The notes: generated by a model from the sequence alone, not told the origin. Shown: positions 53,060 to 61,615, numbered from the stretch's first letter. The stretch is DNA of 64,000 bases from Pseudomonas fluorescens (GCF_001307155.1 NZ_CP012830.1:1116001-1180000); one strand, 5' to 3'. Numbers and translations are program-made.

Positions 53060-54679
53060 ATGTCAGGTCTACACACCCAATCGCAGGAAAACCTCAATCA
53101 TGACGACCGGATCATTGCCGATCTGGATCAGCTGTTCAGCGAACGTGGCATTGCCATTTCCGATGACGGCGATCACCTGATACTGCTGACTCACAGTCAA
53201 CACAGCCCCAAACATCACACACCGGGTCTGGCTGGAAAATCGCTGAACACCGAGCCAGCACCGCGCTTCGAAGGCGGCGAACACACCGCCATCGGCGATG
53301 CCACCCTGCTGCGCTTCGTCAAGGACGCACCGGCCATTGCGGCCTGGCAAGTGCCATTGCACCTGCCCAATGGCCTGGCACTGAGCTACGGCCAAATCGT
53401 TTCGCTAGGCGGTGATTTCTACGGCATTCCCGACCAGCCAATCTGCGATGGCGCGACCCCGGTTGATCGCATCCAGCGTTTTACTGCCGCGTTCAACTCA
53501 CTGGCCGTACTGCCGGCGTCACGAGCAGAAGCCGGGTTGATTCTCGGCGTGATGCAGAAGGAAATCGCTGCCGCCAATCAGGCGATCAGGGACGGCAAAC
53601 AACCCCACGAGGCCTACGACGCACTCGGTGATACGTTGTCCGAAGAGTGGAACAAAATCACCGGCGGCGGCAGTTTCGTCTCAGCACTGTTCCCCTTGGG
53701 GCGCTATCTGAAACTGGCGGCGAACAACGCCGATCACTTCGGTGAATGGGCGTTGCTGGCGTACATCGCCGGGCACACCGCCGCCCTGCAACAGGCTGTT
53801 CTGGCCCACAACAGTGGCGATGAAAAGCAGTTGGAACTGGCCTACGCAATGAACGCATTTGCCGACCATTACCTGACCGACCTGTTCTCTGCCGGCCATC
53901 TGCGAATCCCGCGCAAACAACTGGCAGCAGCGGTTACGCCGAGTGACCTGGGTTCGCTGATCACCCGTTTCATGCACGACGAAGACAGCAAATACGGCCT
54001 CAACGTGAACAACGCCAACGGTGATCAGTGGCATGCCTACGGCGACAAACGCTACTTCGACTCGGTCGACAGCGCCAACCGCAAACAGGTCAAACTCGCG
54101 GTCCAGCGCTCGGCCGACGAAGTCTTCGATACGTTCCTCAGCGGTTCACTGCCCGCGCCGTCCAGCTACGTTGCGCTGAAGTATCTGCCTGACCTCAACT
54201 CCGTGAAAAAACCGGCGGGCAACTTCTCCGGATTATTTGTTCTGGATGGCAACAAGGTGCTGCGTCGCAGCGACGTCAACAACCTCAACGACAGCAGCAA
54301 GATCGACAACTGGTGGGGCTGGAGCACTTACTTGCTGCTCAAGGACTACACACCGAACAAACCGGCCGGCTACCTGGAATCCCCAGCCACAGCGCCGACG
54401 ATCCGGGCTGACGGCTGGCAGAGCCAAACGCCCGGCGAACCCAACTGGTTGCCAGGCAATGCCGTGCGTTACGCCTTCAGCTACACCAACGGCTTGAATG
54501 AGTCCTACATCGGCCCTTGGTCGAATTACGCGGAGTTGAGCGAACGCTTTCAGCCAACGCTGAACGTGCCGGGCAACGGCGCCTCACGCAACATTTTCCG
54601 CCAGTTTCGCGGCGGCTCACCCGAGCTGATCGGCTCGATCGACGCGCACACCAGCACCTTCATTGACCGTAACGCCTGA
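53060..54679 (+). CDS. uncharacterised Zn-phospholipase C/P1-nuclease-like protein
   Basis: Protein of 539 aa with no signal peptide or membrane segment. The central region has a His/Asp-rich pattern reminiscent of zinc-dependent phospholipase C/P1 nuclease: HFGEWALLAYIAGHT (His226, His239), His250, and ADHYLTDLFSAGHLRIPR (Asp269, His270, Asp274, His280). Similarity is by motif only. The C-terminal part (about 390-539) is Asn/Trp/Tyr-rich with no domain I can name. A consensus-like LexA box and an AAGGAGC ribosome binding site precede it, and a 63-aa gene follows 14 bases downstream. Function unknown; a damage-induced lipase or nuclease is possible. Confidence 0.7.
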   Translation: MSGLHTQSQENLNHDDRIIADLDQLFSERGIAISDDGDHLILLTHSQHSPKHHTPGLAGKSLNTEPAPRFEGGEHTAIGDATLLRFVKDAPAIAAWQVPLHLPNGLALSYGQIVSLGGDFYGIPDQPICDGATPVDRIQRFTAAFNSLAVLPASRAEAGLILGVMQKEIAAANQAIRDGKQPHEAYDALGDTLSEEWNKITGGGSFVSALFPLGRYLKLAANNADHFGEWALLAYIAGHTAALQQAVLAHNSGDEKQLELAYAMNAFADHYLTDLFSAGHLRIPRKQLAAAVTPSDLGSLITRFMHDEDSKYGLNVNNANGDQWHAYGDKRYFDSVDSANRKQVKLAVQRSADEVFDTFLSGSLPAPSSYVALKYLPDLNSVKKPAGNFSGLFVLDGNKVLRRSDVNNLNDSSKIDNWWGWSTYLLLKDYTPNKPAGYLESPATAPTIRADGWQSQTPGEPNWLPGNAVRYAFSYTNGLNESYIGPWSNYAELSERFQPTLNVPGNGASRNIFRQFRGGSPELIGSIDAHTSTFIDRNA

Positions 54680-54693
54680 TAAGGAAATCACCG

Positions 54694-54885
54694 ATGACTA
54701 TCAACCTGACACTCGAACTGGCCTCGGGCCAATCCCTCAACGGCGCACCGCTGGAACTGCTGGCCAATGGCGTGCCGGTTGCCCGGGCGACTGTGGATGA
54801 CAAGGGCCACGTGGCGTTTGATGCCAAGCCCGGAGCCGGGACACTGGCGGTGAGGGTGGATCGTTCGATCCTCAAGACTGGCTGA
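54694..54885 (+). CDS. small hypothetical protein, beta-sandwich-like
   Basis: 63 aa protein 14 bases after the phospholipase-like gene, with AAGGAAAT before the start. The sequence (LELASGQSLNGAPLELLANGVPVARATVDDKGHVAFD) has the alternating pattern of a small carboxypeptidase-regulatory-like or Ig-like domain. It has no signal peptide. Probably co-expressed with the upstream gene; an inhibitor or partner role is only a guess. Confidence 0.6.
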   Translation: MTINLTLELASGQSLNGAPLELLANGVPVARATVDDKGHVAFDAKPGAGTLAVRVDRSILKTG

Positions 54886-54914
54886 AGTTATAGCGAGATG
54901 GCTGCCGGCCCTTT

Positions 54915-55029
54915 CGCAAGCAAGCGAACGTCGCCCGGCCCTTCCCATATTTGATCGTTGTCATACACAGCATCTGAGTACGACTTCAATCCAGTGTGAG
55001 AAGGGCCGGGCGACGTTCGTTTGCTCGTG
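54915..55029. repeat. long inverted repeat, not of the REP type
   Basis: Arms 54915-54944 and 55000-55029 match at 27 of 30 positions, with a perfect 20-base core cgaacgtcgcccggcccttc. They enclose 55 AT-richer bases. The arm sequence is unrelated to the REP arms in the window. It could be a terminator-like structure, a MITE-like remnant or an RNA hairpin. Confidence 0.7.
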
Positions 55030-55094
55030 AATGCAGTCTGCCGGACGACACCCTTCTTGCAGCTGGACCTCTGAAGACCGACCACTCGTCGAAC

Positions 55095-55110
55095 CTGTAA
55101 TTTCTGACAG
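55095..55110. promoter_or_regulatory. weak LexA-like site
   Basis: CTGTAATTTCTGACAG keeps the CTG-N10-CAG frame but matches the consensus core at 10 of 16 bases. It lies 122-137 bases before the 116-aa gene. Interesting mainly because a strong LexA box is 2.1 kb upstream. Confidence 0.3.
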
Positions 55111-55231
55111 TAGGCGGACTTGAGCGGCTGTGACCTAAATAGCTCGGGAGTTAACAGAACGGCTCCTTCAGCGCAGCGTTCAAAGCGGCGCTTATCAAAC
55201 GGTTTGAAACATCATTAAAGGGATTTTGATC

Positions 55232-55582
55232 ATGACTGCACAGCAGAAGGTTCTGCCCGCTCCCACCCTTGAAGAAGCGGTCGACGATATTCTTTACGTC
55301 CACAAACTAAAAGACGCAGCCCATGGCGTGGTTCCGCCGAACACCGGCATGAAGGTAGGCGCAATAGTCGTGTTTAAGGTTCAGCCATCTCATGGCAATG
55401 CATGGAGTAGTGAGCGGCACGTCGTAACTGATCCAAGCAAGCCCATCACTTTCGCAATTCCGAAGCACGTGTTTGAAAAGAACCTGTTCCCCGACGCCAC
55501 GGCAATACTTCATTACAGCGTCAAAGACCAGTCTGGCAATGTGGTCGTATCTTCAGTCTTGACCATCAAAGTCGAAGAATAA
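55232..55582 (+). CDS. hypothetical single-domain Ig-like protein
   Basis: 116 aa, no signal peptide. The pattern LPAPTLEEAVDDILYV, then VVPPNTGMKVGAIVVFKV, ITFAIPKHVFE and AILHYSVKDQSGNVVVSSVLTIKV resembles one repeat of the Ig-like modules found in large Pseudomonas surface proteins, here encoded alone. GC is lower than in the flanks, which suggests accessory DNA. ATG 55232 follows AAAGGGATTTTGATC; an upstream start at 55226 is less likely. Function unknown. Confidence 0.65.
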   Translation: MTAQQKVLPAPTLEEAVDDILYVHKLKDAAHGVVPPNTGMKVGAIVVFKVQPSHGNAWSSERHVVTDPSKPITFAIPKHVFEKNLFPDATAILHYSVKDQSGNVVVSSVLTIKVEE

Positions 55583-55593
55583 CCAGTCCCGCC

Positions 55594-56340
55594 TCAGCGC
55601 TGCGCTTCTGCCTCTTCATGGGCATGGCGCAGTCGTTCGCGGCTGTTGGTCAGGTGCAGGCGCATGGCCGCTCGGGCCGCGTCCGAATCCTGGCGGGCGA
55701 TGGCGTCGTAGATTTCTTCGTGCTCACGCGCCAGGCGATTCATGTAGTGCTGCTGGTCATCGTGGGCCAGCCGCGCAGAATTGAGCCGGGTACGCGGAAT
55801 GATGCTGGTGCCCAGGTGGGTCATGATGTCGGTGAAGTAGCGGTTGCCGGTGGCCAGGGCAATCTGCAAATGGAACTGGAAGTCCGATGCCACCGCATCG
55901 CCGGCGTGGGCCGCGCTTTCGTTGAGGGCATCCAGAGCTGCGCGCATCAAGGCCAACTGTTCGGGGCTGCGGCGTTGCGCGGCCAAACCTGCGGACTCCA
56001 CTTCCAGGCTGATGCGCAACTCCAGGATCGCCAGCACATCGCGCAAGGTCACCACGGTCGCCGGATCGATGCGAAAGCCGCTTGGGCTCGGCGTGTCGAG
56101 CACAAACGTGCCGATGCCATGACGGGTTTCAACCTGCCCCGCCGCCTGCAAACGCGATATCGCTTCACGCACCACGGTGCGGCTGACGCCATGTGCTTCC
56201 ATGATCGCCGACTCGGTGGGCAACTTGTCGCCACGCTTGAGCATGCCGTCGCGAATCTGCTCGGACAGCACCGTAACCAATTCCTGCGCGAGGCTGCGGC
56301 GCTTGCGCGGAAGACGGGGGGCGTCGATCGGGTTTTCCAT
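55594..56340 (-). CDS. FadR-subfamily GntR transcriptional regulator
   Basis: DNA-binding regulator of 248 aa. An N-terminal winged helix (about 15-80: LAQELVTVLSEQIRDGMLKRGDKLPTES, then SRTVVREAISRLQAAGQVETRHGIGTFV) is followed by an FCD ligand domain (about 95-235) with metal-type His residues (DFQFHLQIA and REHEEIYDAI). ATG 56340 gives the normal length; 56349 is also possible. A motif shared with the kdgD promoter lies 52 bases upstream, so it probably regulates the hexarate genes and itself. Confidence 0.88.
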   Translation of the reverse strand: MENPIDAPRLPRKRRSLAQELVTVLSEQIRDGMLKRGDKLPTESAIMEAHGVSRTVVREAISRLQAAGQVETRHGIGTFVLDTPSPSGFRIDPATVVTLRDVLAILELRISLEVESAGLAAQRRSPEQLALMRAALDALNESAAHAGDAVASDFQFHLQIALATGNRYFTDIMTHLGTSIIPRTRLNSARLAHDDQQHYMNRLAREHEEIYDAIARQDSDAARAAMRLHLTNSRERLRHAHEEAEAQR

Positions 56341-56391
56341 GGTGAACATCAGTCTCAGGCAAACGGTGGTGAACGCATCATAGCGCAGCGC

Positions 56392-56406
56392 AGTTGTACG
56401 ATCACT
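56392..56406 (-). promoter_or_regulatory. candidate autoregulatory operator
   Basis: agttgtacgatcact matches the kdgD-upstream palindrome half (agttgtacgatgact) at 14 of 15 bases. It lies 52-66 bases upstream of the regulator start codon. Confidence 0.5.
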
Positions 56407-56446
56407 GCCGGTGAACTTCGCCCCGTAGGAGCAAGCGAGACAGTGT

Positions 56447-58174
56447 TTACGCGGTAACGGTCTGCTCCAGCAGATGCCCGCTGTCGATCCGCACATGCCG
56501 TGGATGGAAACGTTTCAGGCTGCTGCGATGGCCGACGCTGACGATGCTCAGGCCTGGCAAGTGATCGATCAGTGCCTGATACAGCGACGCTTCATCCTCT
56601 TCGTCCATCGCCGAAGTCGCTTCATCCATGTACAGCCATTGCGGCGCGTAGAGCAGCGCTCGGGCAAACGCCAGACGTTGCTGCTCACCCGGTGAGAGCA
56701 TTCGCTGCCAGTGATTGGCTTCGTCGAGACGGGAAACCAGATGCGGCAAACGGCAGGTTTCCAGCACACGCGCGTAGTGCTCGTGCGTGTAGGTGTCGCC
56801 GGCCTGTGGATAACTCAGGGCGTCACGCAGGCTGCCAATCGGCAGATACGGCTTTTGCGGGAGGAACAGATAACGCGCAGCCGGCAGTCGGATGTTGCCG
56901 TGCCCCGCAGGCCAAAGGTGTCCCATCGCCCGCAGCAAGGTGGATTTGCCACTGCCGGAACGACCGCTGAGCATGACGCGCTCGCCCGCCTCTACCGTCA
57001 TGTCGGCATTAGTCAGCAAGTGACGACCGTCGGCCAGGTCCAGACCCAGGTTGTGGATCTTCAGCTCCGAGCCCTGATTCTGCACGTCGATGGCCGGCTG
57101 GCGCTCTTCGTTTTCGCTCATGGCCTGACGGAAACTCAGCAAACGGTCGCAGGTGGCGCGCCACGAGGCGAGGTCCTGGTACGCACTGATGAACCAGCTG
57201 AAACTCTCCTGCACGTTGCCGAAGGCCGAACTGATTTGCATCAGTTCACCGAGTTCGATCTTGCCGGCAAAGTAGCGCGGCGCAGCGACCATGAAGGGGA
57301 AGATAATCGCGATCTGGCCGTAACCGGAGGTAAAGAAGGTCAGGCGCTTGGACACTTTCATGATGTCCCAGAAGTTGTGCCAGACCCTGCCAAACCGTGT
57401 GCTCAAGCGCTGATGTTCGTTCGGTTCGCCGTTGTACAGGGCGATACTCTCGGCGTTTTCACGCACCCGGACCATGGAAAAACGCAGGTCGGCTTCGAAG
57501 CGTTGTTGTTGGTTATTCAGACCGATCAAGCGGCGACCGATCAAATGCGTCAGCCAGCTGCCAACCGTCGCATAGACCAGCACGCACCAGAACATGTAGC
57601 CGGGAATGGTAAAGCCAAACACCTCGATACTGCCCGACACCCCCCACAGGATGATCGAGAACGACACCAGGTTGACGATATTGCGGATCAGGCCCAGCCC
57701 CAAAGCCAGGGTGTTGGACGTGAAGTTGTTAAGGTCTTCGGAAATCCGCTGGTCCGGGTTATCGGTGTAACCGCCCTGCTCCAGCTGGTAGTAATTCTTG
57801 TCGCCGAGCCAACGGGCGAAGTGCTTCTCGGTGAGCCAGGCCCGCCAGCGAATGGTCAGCATCTGGGTCAGGTAGAGCCGGTACACCGCACCGACAATCG
57901 CCACCGCGGCAATCGCGCTGAAATACAGGATCAGATGCCAGAACGCCGCTTCGTCCTTCTTTTGCAGGGCGTTGTAGAAGTCCTTGTACCAGGTGTTGAA
58001 CCACACCGAGATCCCCACGCTGATCAGCGATAGCACGATCACCGCAACCAGCAGTGCCCAGGCCGTACCCTTCTCTTCACTGCGCCAGTACGGCGTGATC
58101 ATCTGCCAGACACGGCGAAAAAACTGCCCGCGCACACTGTCGTTGACCGCGGAATATTCAGCGTTCTGATTCAT
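56447..58174 (-). CDS. SbmA/BacA-YddA-type ABC transporter (fused permease-ATPase)
   Basis: Inner-membrane ABC half-transporter of 575 aa. The ABC_membrane_2 domain (about 20-330) holds several transmembrane helices and the EKHFARWLGDKNYYQLEQ and NPDQRISEDLNNF motifs. The ATPase has Walker [16 protein letters not shown], signature LSPGEQQRLAFARA and Walker B WLYMDEATSAMDE. The family imports or exports peptides, B12 or bleomycin-like compounds; the substrate here is unknown. It is downstream of roxSR on the same strand. Confidence 0.9.
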   Translation of the reverse strand: MNQNAEYSAVNDSVRGQFFRRVWQMITPYWRSEEKGTAWALLVAVIVLSLISVGISVWFNTWYKDFYNALQKKDEAAFWHLILYFSAIAAVAIVGAVYRLYLTQMLTIRWRAWLTEKHFARWLGDKNYYQLEQGGYTDNPDQRISEDLNNFTSNTLALGLGLIRNIVNLVSFSIILWGVSGSIEVFGFTIPGYMFWCVLVYATVGSWLTHLIGRRLIGLNNQQQRFEADLRFSMVRVRENAESIALYNGEPNEHQRLSTRFGRVWHNFWDIMKVSKRLTFFTSGYGQIAIIFPFMVAAPRYFAGKIELGELMQISSAFGNVQESFSWFISAYQDLASWRATCDRLLSFRQAMSENEERQPAIDVQNQGSELKIHNLGLDLADGRHLLTNADMTVEAGERVMLSGRSGSGKSTLLRAMGHLWPAGHGNIRLPAARYLFLPQKPYLPIGSLRDALSYPQAGDTYTHEHYARVLETCRLPHLVSRLDEANHWQRMLSPGEQQRLAFARALLYAPQWLYMDEATSAMDEEDEASLYQALIDHLPGLSIVSVGHRSSLKRFHPRHVRIDSGHLLEQTVTA

Positions 58175-58270
58175 GGTTCAGACTCGATAAAGAAAAGAAC
58201 AGGCACAAGCCGATCATAGATGATCGGCTCGGGTTGTCGCGAGGCCTGGCGATAACCGTTCAGCGCCGGT

Positions 58271-58831
58271 TCAGCGACGAACGGGACGCTTCTGCAGTTT
58301 GCGCTGCAGGGTGCGCCGGTGCATGCCCAGGGCGCGGGCAGTGGCGGAGATGTTGCCTTCATGCTCGGTCAGCACGCGCTGGATGTGCTCCCATTGCAGG
58401 CGGTCCACCGACATCGGGTTTTCCGGCACCAGGGTATCAAGGTCGGCGTGTTCTGAGAGCAAAGCGGCCAGCACGTCATCGGCGTCGGCCGGTTTGCACA
58501 GGTAGTTGCAGGCACCGCGTTTGATCGCCTCGACGGCAGTAGCAATGCTCGAGTAACCGGTGAGGATCACCACGCGCATTTCCGGGTCGAGTTCGAGCAG
58601 CTTGGGCAGCAGCACCAGGCCCGAATCGCCGTCCATTTTCAGGTCCAGCGCGGCAAAATCAGGCAGATCGGCCTGAGCGATGGTCAGGCCTTCTTCGGCA
58701 GAGCCTGCGGTGCTGACCCGAAAGCCACGGCGGCTCATGGCGCGGGCCATGACACGGGTGAATGTTGCGTCGTCGTCTACCAGCAACAAATGCGGCAGCT
58801 CTTCGCCTTCGACTTGGATCTCGTCACTCAT
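58271..58831 (-). CDS. roxR: redox response regulator RoxR (RegA/ActR family)
   Basis: Two-component regulator of 186 aa. The receiver domain has phospho-acceptor Asp63 in FAALDLKMDG and acidic DD at 19-21. The C-terminal Fis-type helix-turn-helix is EGNISATARALGMHRRTLQRKLQKRP. In Pseudomonas RoxSR controls cyanide-insensitive oxidase and redox genes. The start is 58831 (MSDEIQVEGEEL); it overlaps roxS by eight bases. Confidence 0.94.
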   Translation of the reverse strand: MSDEIQVEGEELPHLLLVDDDATFTRVMARAMSRRGFRVSTAGSAEEGLTIAQADLPDFAALDLKMDGDSGLVLLPKLLELDPEMRVVILTGYSSIATAVEAIKRGACNYLCKPADADDVLAALLSEHADLDTLVPENPMSVDRLQWEHIQRVLTEHEGNISATARALGMHRRTLQRKLQKRPVRR

Positions 58832-60086
58832 GTTCGTCTCCTCGGGCGACACGGGGCAGGCGCAGCTCGGTGAGCGTACCGCCTTCCTCATGACTGTAGA
58901 GTTTCACTGAGCCGCCAGCGCGTGTCACGCTGGCCTTGCTCAAAAACAGGCCCAGGCCGAAACCTTTGCCCTTGGTGGTAAAAAACGGTTTGCCGATCTG
59001 TTCGGCAATCGCCAGCGGCACACCGGCGCCATGGTCGCGAATACTGATGGTCAGCTCGACGGAATCCCAGTTCAGCGTCACTTCCAGCCCTTCGGGGCAG
59101 GCATCGGCGGCGTTGTTCAGTAAGTTCAGCAAGGCTTGGGTCAAGTCTGGCGGCGGCGCCAGACGCGGCTCATCGCCAAGTCCCAGGCGCCGCAAGCGGT
59201 AGGTCGCTTCGGGACGCATCAGGTGCCAGCGGTTAAGCGCTTCATCGAGCCAGACGCTGACGCCCTGCACCTCCACCGCCAGCCGACGATTGGCTTCGGC
59301 GGCGCGAACCAGCTGTTGCAAAGTCTCCTTGCACAGCTTCACCTGATCCTGAAGCACCCTCAAGTCATCTTGCAGCAACGGGTCGTGATGATCCTGCTGC
59401 ATTTCCTTGAGCAGCACGCTCATGGTCGCCAGCGGCGTACCCAGTTCGTGAGCGGCGCCAGCGGCCTGAGTCGCCACGGCCAGCAATTGTTGATCGCGCA
59501 GACCTTCTTCCCGACGAATCGCCCGCAGTTCTTCCTGGCGGCGCAACTCTTCGGCCATCCGCGCAGCAAAGAAGGTAATCACCGCAGCGGCCAAGGCAAA
59601 ACTCAGCCACATGCCGTAGATCTGCATCTTTTCCCGGTACATCGGGAATGTTTCCAGCGGGTAAAACTGCGCCAGTAACAAGGTGTACATCGCCAGCGCG
59701 ATGCCCGAGAGAATCACCGAATAACGCCACGGCAGCGTGACGGCAGCGATGGTCAGCGGCACCAGGTAATAGGAAACGAACGGGTTGGTCGAACCACCGG
59801 AGAAATACAGCAGCGCACTGTGGATAAACAGGTCGCAGGCCAGTTGCACGGCGTATTCGAGCTCGGTGACCGGCCACGAAGTGCGCAAGCGGATCGCGGT
59901 AAAGGCACACAACAGCATCGAGCAAACGAGGGTCGCCGCCAGTTGAAACCACGGCAGCGGCAACAGGTTGAACCAGTAGGCGAGCCCCACCGAACCGGCC
60001 TGAGCGGCCAGCACCAGGGTGCGGATGAACGTCAGTCGCCAGAGGTTCTGGCGAGTCGCGGAAAGCAGTTGTACGGGGGCGAGCAT
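58824..60086 (-). CDS. roxS: redox sensor histidine kinase RoxS (RegB/PrrB family)
   Basis: Membrane-bound sensor kinase of 420 aa. Six hydrophobic helices occupy about 18-175. The RegB quinone-binding motif GGSTNPF is at 97-103. The phospho-acceptor is His213 in AAGAAHELGTPLATMS, and the ATPase has N/G boxes LLNNAADACP and GKGFGLGLFLSK. Start 60086 (MLAPVQLLSATRQNL) is chosen; the longer upstream start would read through a REP element. The redox-active Cys of RegB is not evident near the His box. Confidence 0.93.
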   Translation of the reverse strand: MLAPVQLLSATRQNLWRLTFIRTLVLAAQAGSVGLAYWFNLLPLPWFQLAATLVCSMLLCAFTAIRLRTSWPVTELEYAVQLACDLFIHSALLYFSGGSTNPFVSYYLVPLTIAAVTLPWRYSVILSGIALAMYTLLLAQFYPLETFPMYREKMQIYGMWLSFALAAAVITFFAARMAEELRRQEELRAIRREEGLRDQQLLAVATQAAGAAHELGTPLATMSVLLKEMQQDHHDPLLQDDLRVLQDQVKLCKETLQQLVRAAEANRRLAVEVQGVSVWLDEALNRWHLMRPEATYRLRRLGLGDEPRLAPPPDLTQALLNLLNNAADACPEGLEVTLNWDSVELTISIRDHGAGVPLAIAEQIGKPFFTTKGKGFGLGLFLSKASVTRAGGSVKLYSHEEGGTLTELRLPRVARGDEHE

Positions 60087-60465
60087 GAGCTCTCCTGATG
60101 AGCGCTCCAGGCGGATCGCGTCGAGTATAACCAAGCGAGGGCCCCGACAGGCAAAAGTGCGGCAAAGCGCCACAGGACATTGAAGATCCATTGTGGTGAG
60201 GGGGCTTGCCCCCGATGGACTGCGAAGCAGGCCCAAAACCTGTCGACTGGGTATATCTGGAGAACCGCGTACACAGGATTACGACTGCTTCGCAGCCGAG
60301 CGGGAGCAAGCTCCCTCGCCACAAAAGCTCTTCTGCCAAGGGGAACGGTAGGCGGTCAGATCTGTATAGAAGTTGTAATCGGGTGAACCCGACAATAAAA
60401 GCTACAGTCTGATGGTTTCACGCAGGCTCGGACCATAACCCCTGCGCATCATCCAAGGAGCTTTC
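60087..60465. other. 379-base intergenic region roxS / SIMPL gene
   Basis: Holds REP copy 7 at 60192-60323, the roxS leader and the SIMPL promoter region. A small hairpin tcgggt-gaa-cccga lies around 60378-60391. No gene is supported. Confidence 0.5.
60192..60323. repeat. REP doublet (REPIN-like), copy 7
   Basis: Left arm tgtggtgagggggcttgccc, right arm gggagcaagctccctcgccaca, with inner gactgcgaagcag and ctgcttcgcag pieces. Lies between the divergent roxS and SIMPL genes, so it is not a shared terminator. Confidence 0.82.
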
Positions 60466-61182
60466 ATGAACACATTGCGCCGCAGCGCCGCCCTTCTCGC
60501 CCTCAGTGTCGGCACCGTTGCCAGCCTGCCGGCATTGGCCGCCGACGAACTTCACTACAACCAGATTTCCCTGCGCGCCGAAGTCAGTCAGGAAGTGGCC
60601 CGCGACCTGATGATCGTGACCCTCTACACCGAAGAACAAAACACCGACCCGGCGAAACTCGCCGCCGACGTCAGTACCACCATGAACAAGGCGCTGGCCC
60701 AGGCCAAACAGGTCAAGGACATCACCCTGCGTCAGGGCAGCCGTCACAGCTACCCGATCTACGACACCAAGGGCCAGAAGATCACTGGCTGGCGTGAACG
60801 TGCCGAACTGCGCCTGGAAAGCTCGAACTTCGCGGCGCTGTCCACGCTCACCGGCGAACTGCTGACCGACCTGAAAATGGGCGGCATGGACTTCGCCATC
60901 GCCACCCCGACCCGCAAGGCCAGCGAAGATGCGCTGCTCAAGGAAGCCGTCACCGCCTTCAAGGCCCGCGCCCAACTGGCCACTGATGCACTGGGCGGCA
61001 AGGGTTACAAAATCGTCAACCTGAACCTCAACAGCAACGGTTATCCACAGCCTTACCTGCGTGCGCCAATGATGATGAAAGCCGCGGGCATGGACTCGGC
61101 ACCGGTGACCCCGGATGTCGAAGCCGGCACCAGCCAGGTCAACATGACCGCCGATGGCTCGATTGAAGTGTTGATGCCTTGA
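60466..61182 (+). CDS. SIMPL-domain (DUF541) periplasmic protein
   Basis: Exported protein of 238 aa. A signal peptide ends near LPALAADE. The SIMPL/DUF541 domain includes HYNQISLRAEVSQEVARDLM, VTLYTEEQN and AFKARAQLATDALGGKGYKIVNLNLNSNG. The family is linked to oxidative stress and envelope functions, without a defined activity. Its last 28 codons and the DNA beyond are duplicated at 63842-64000. Confidence 0.88.
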   Translation: MNTLRRSAALLALSVGTVASLPALAADELHYNQISLRAEVSQEVARDLMIVTLYTEEQNTDPAKLAADVSTTMNKALAQAKQVKDITLRQGSRHSYPIYDTKGQKITGWRERAELRLESSNFAALSTLTGELLTDLKMGGMDFAIATPTRKASEDALLKEAVTAFKARAQLATDALGGKGYKIVNLNLNSNGYPQPYLRAPMMMKAAGMDSAPVTPDVEAGTSQVNMTADGSIEVLMP

Positions 61183-61257
61183 AGTTGAGGTGGGTCAGCC
61201 AGCCTTCCGCTGACTGACCCACTGTGCCCTACTTGACCTGGTACTCCGCTGGCTCCG
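61099..61257. repeat. direct repeat bounding the toxin-immunity segment (left copy)
   Basis: Covers the 3' end of the SIMPL gene, the intergenic hairpin and the 3' end of the DUF6124 gene. See the right copy at 63842-64000. Confidence 0.92.
61190..61222. terminator. hairpin between convergent SIMPL and DUF6124 genes
   Basis: gtgggtca and tgacccac pair around a small internal loop. It has no clear U-run but sits between two convergent stops, and its copy is repeated at 63933-63965. Confidence 0.5.
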
Positions 61258-61615
61258 GCACATCGAAATCATCCAGCGCCCTGTCCACCAGCAACTGCAC
61301 GCCATCCACCAGCCGACAAATCGCCAGCGCCACATGGCGCCGCGAACCTTCGATCTCGAACGCCAGGTCGGCGGCCATGACTTTCACCGACGCCAGGTCT
61401 TCCGAGGCGTTGGCCAACAGGCTTTCAGTGCCCACATCAGGGGCGACACTGAATAACCGGTCGGAACGCAAATCGCTGAAGCGCAGTTTGGCGAGCGTCG
61501 GTTTCAGGTAGTGATCCAGTGCCCGGTGGGCAGCATCGTGGAGCTTTTTGGAATCAAGGGATTCGTACGGGGAAACGTCGTCGGGTGCGGGGGGATCGGG
61601 GATTAACTTGTCCAT
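61229..61615 (-). CDS. DUF6124 (DUF3077-like) protein
   Basis: 128 aa. The N-terminus KLIPDPPAPDDVSPYESLDSKKLHDAAHRALDHYL and the later LFSVAPDVGTESLLANASEDLA and VALAICRLVDGVQLLVDRALD match the multi-copy pseudomonad DUF6124/DUF3077 family, of unknown function. ATG 61615 is preceded by AAGGAGC. A second copy of its 3' end is at the right edge of the window. Confidence 0.8.
   Translation of the reverse strand: MDKLIPDPPAPDDVSPYESLDSKKLHDAAHRALDHYLKPTLAKLRFSDLRSDRLFSVAPDVGTESLLANASEDLASVKVMAADLAFEIEGSRRHVALAICRLVDGVQLLVDRALDDFDVPEPAEYQVK

Larger units (their letters stand above)
54886..55231. other. 346-base non-coding gap with inverted repeat and LexA-like site
   Basis: No supported gene. 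It contains the long inverted repeat at 54915-55029 and a weak CTG-N10-CAG site at 55095-55110. The ribosome binding site AAAGGGA for the next gene is at about 55219. Confidence 0.6.

Noticed and set aside
55594..56496. Longer start for the FadR-type regulator at 56496
   Set aside because: The extension overlaps the end of the ABC transporter gene and the putative operator, and has no homologous features.
58824..60236. Longer roxS start at 60236
   Set aside because: The extra residues derive from REP and intergenic DNA; homologues begin near the start at 60086.
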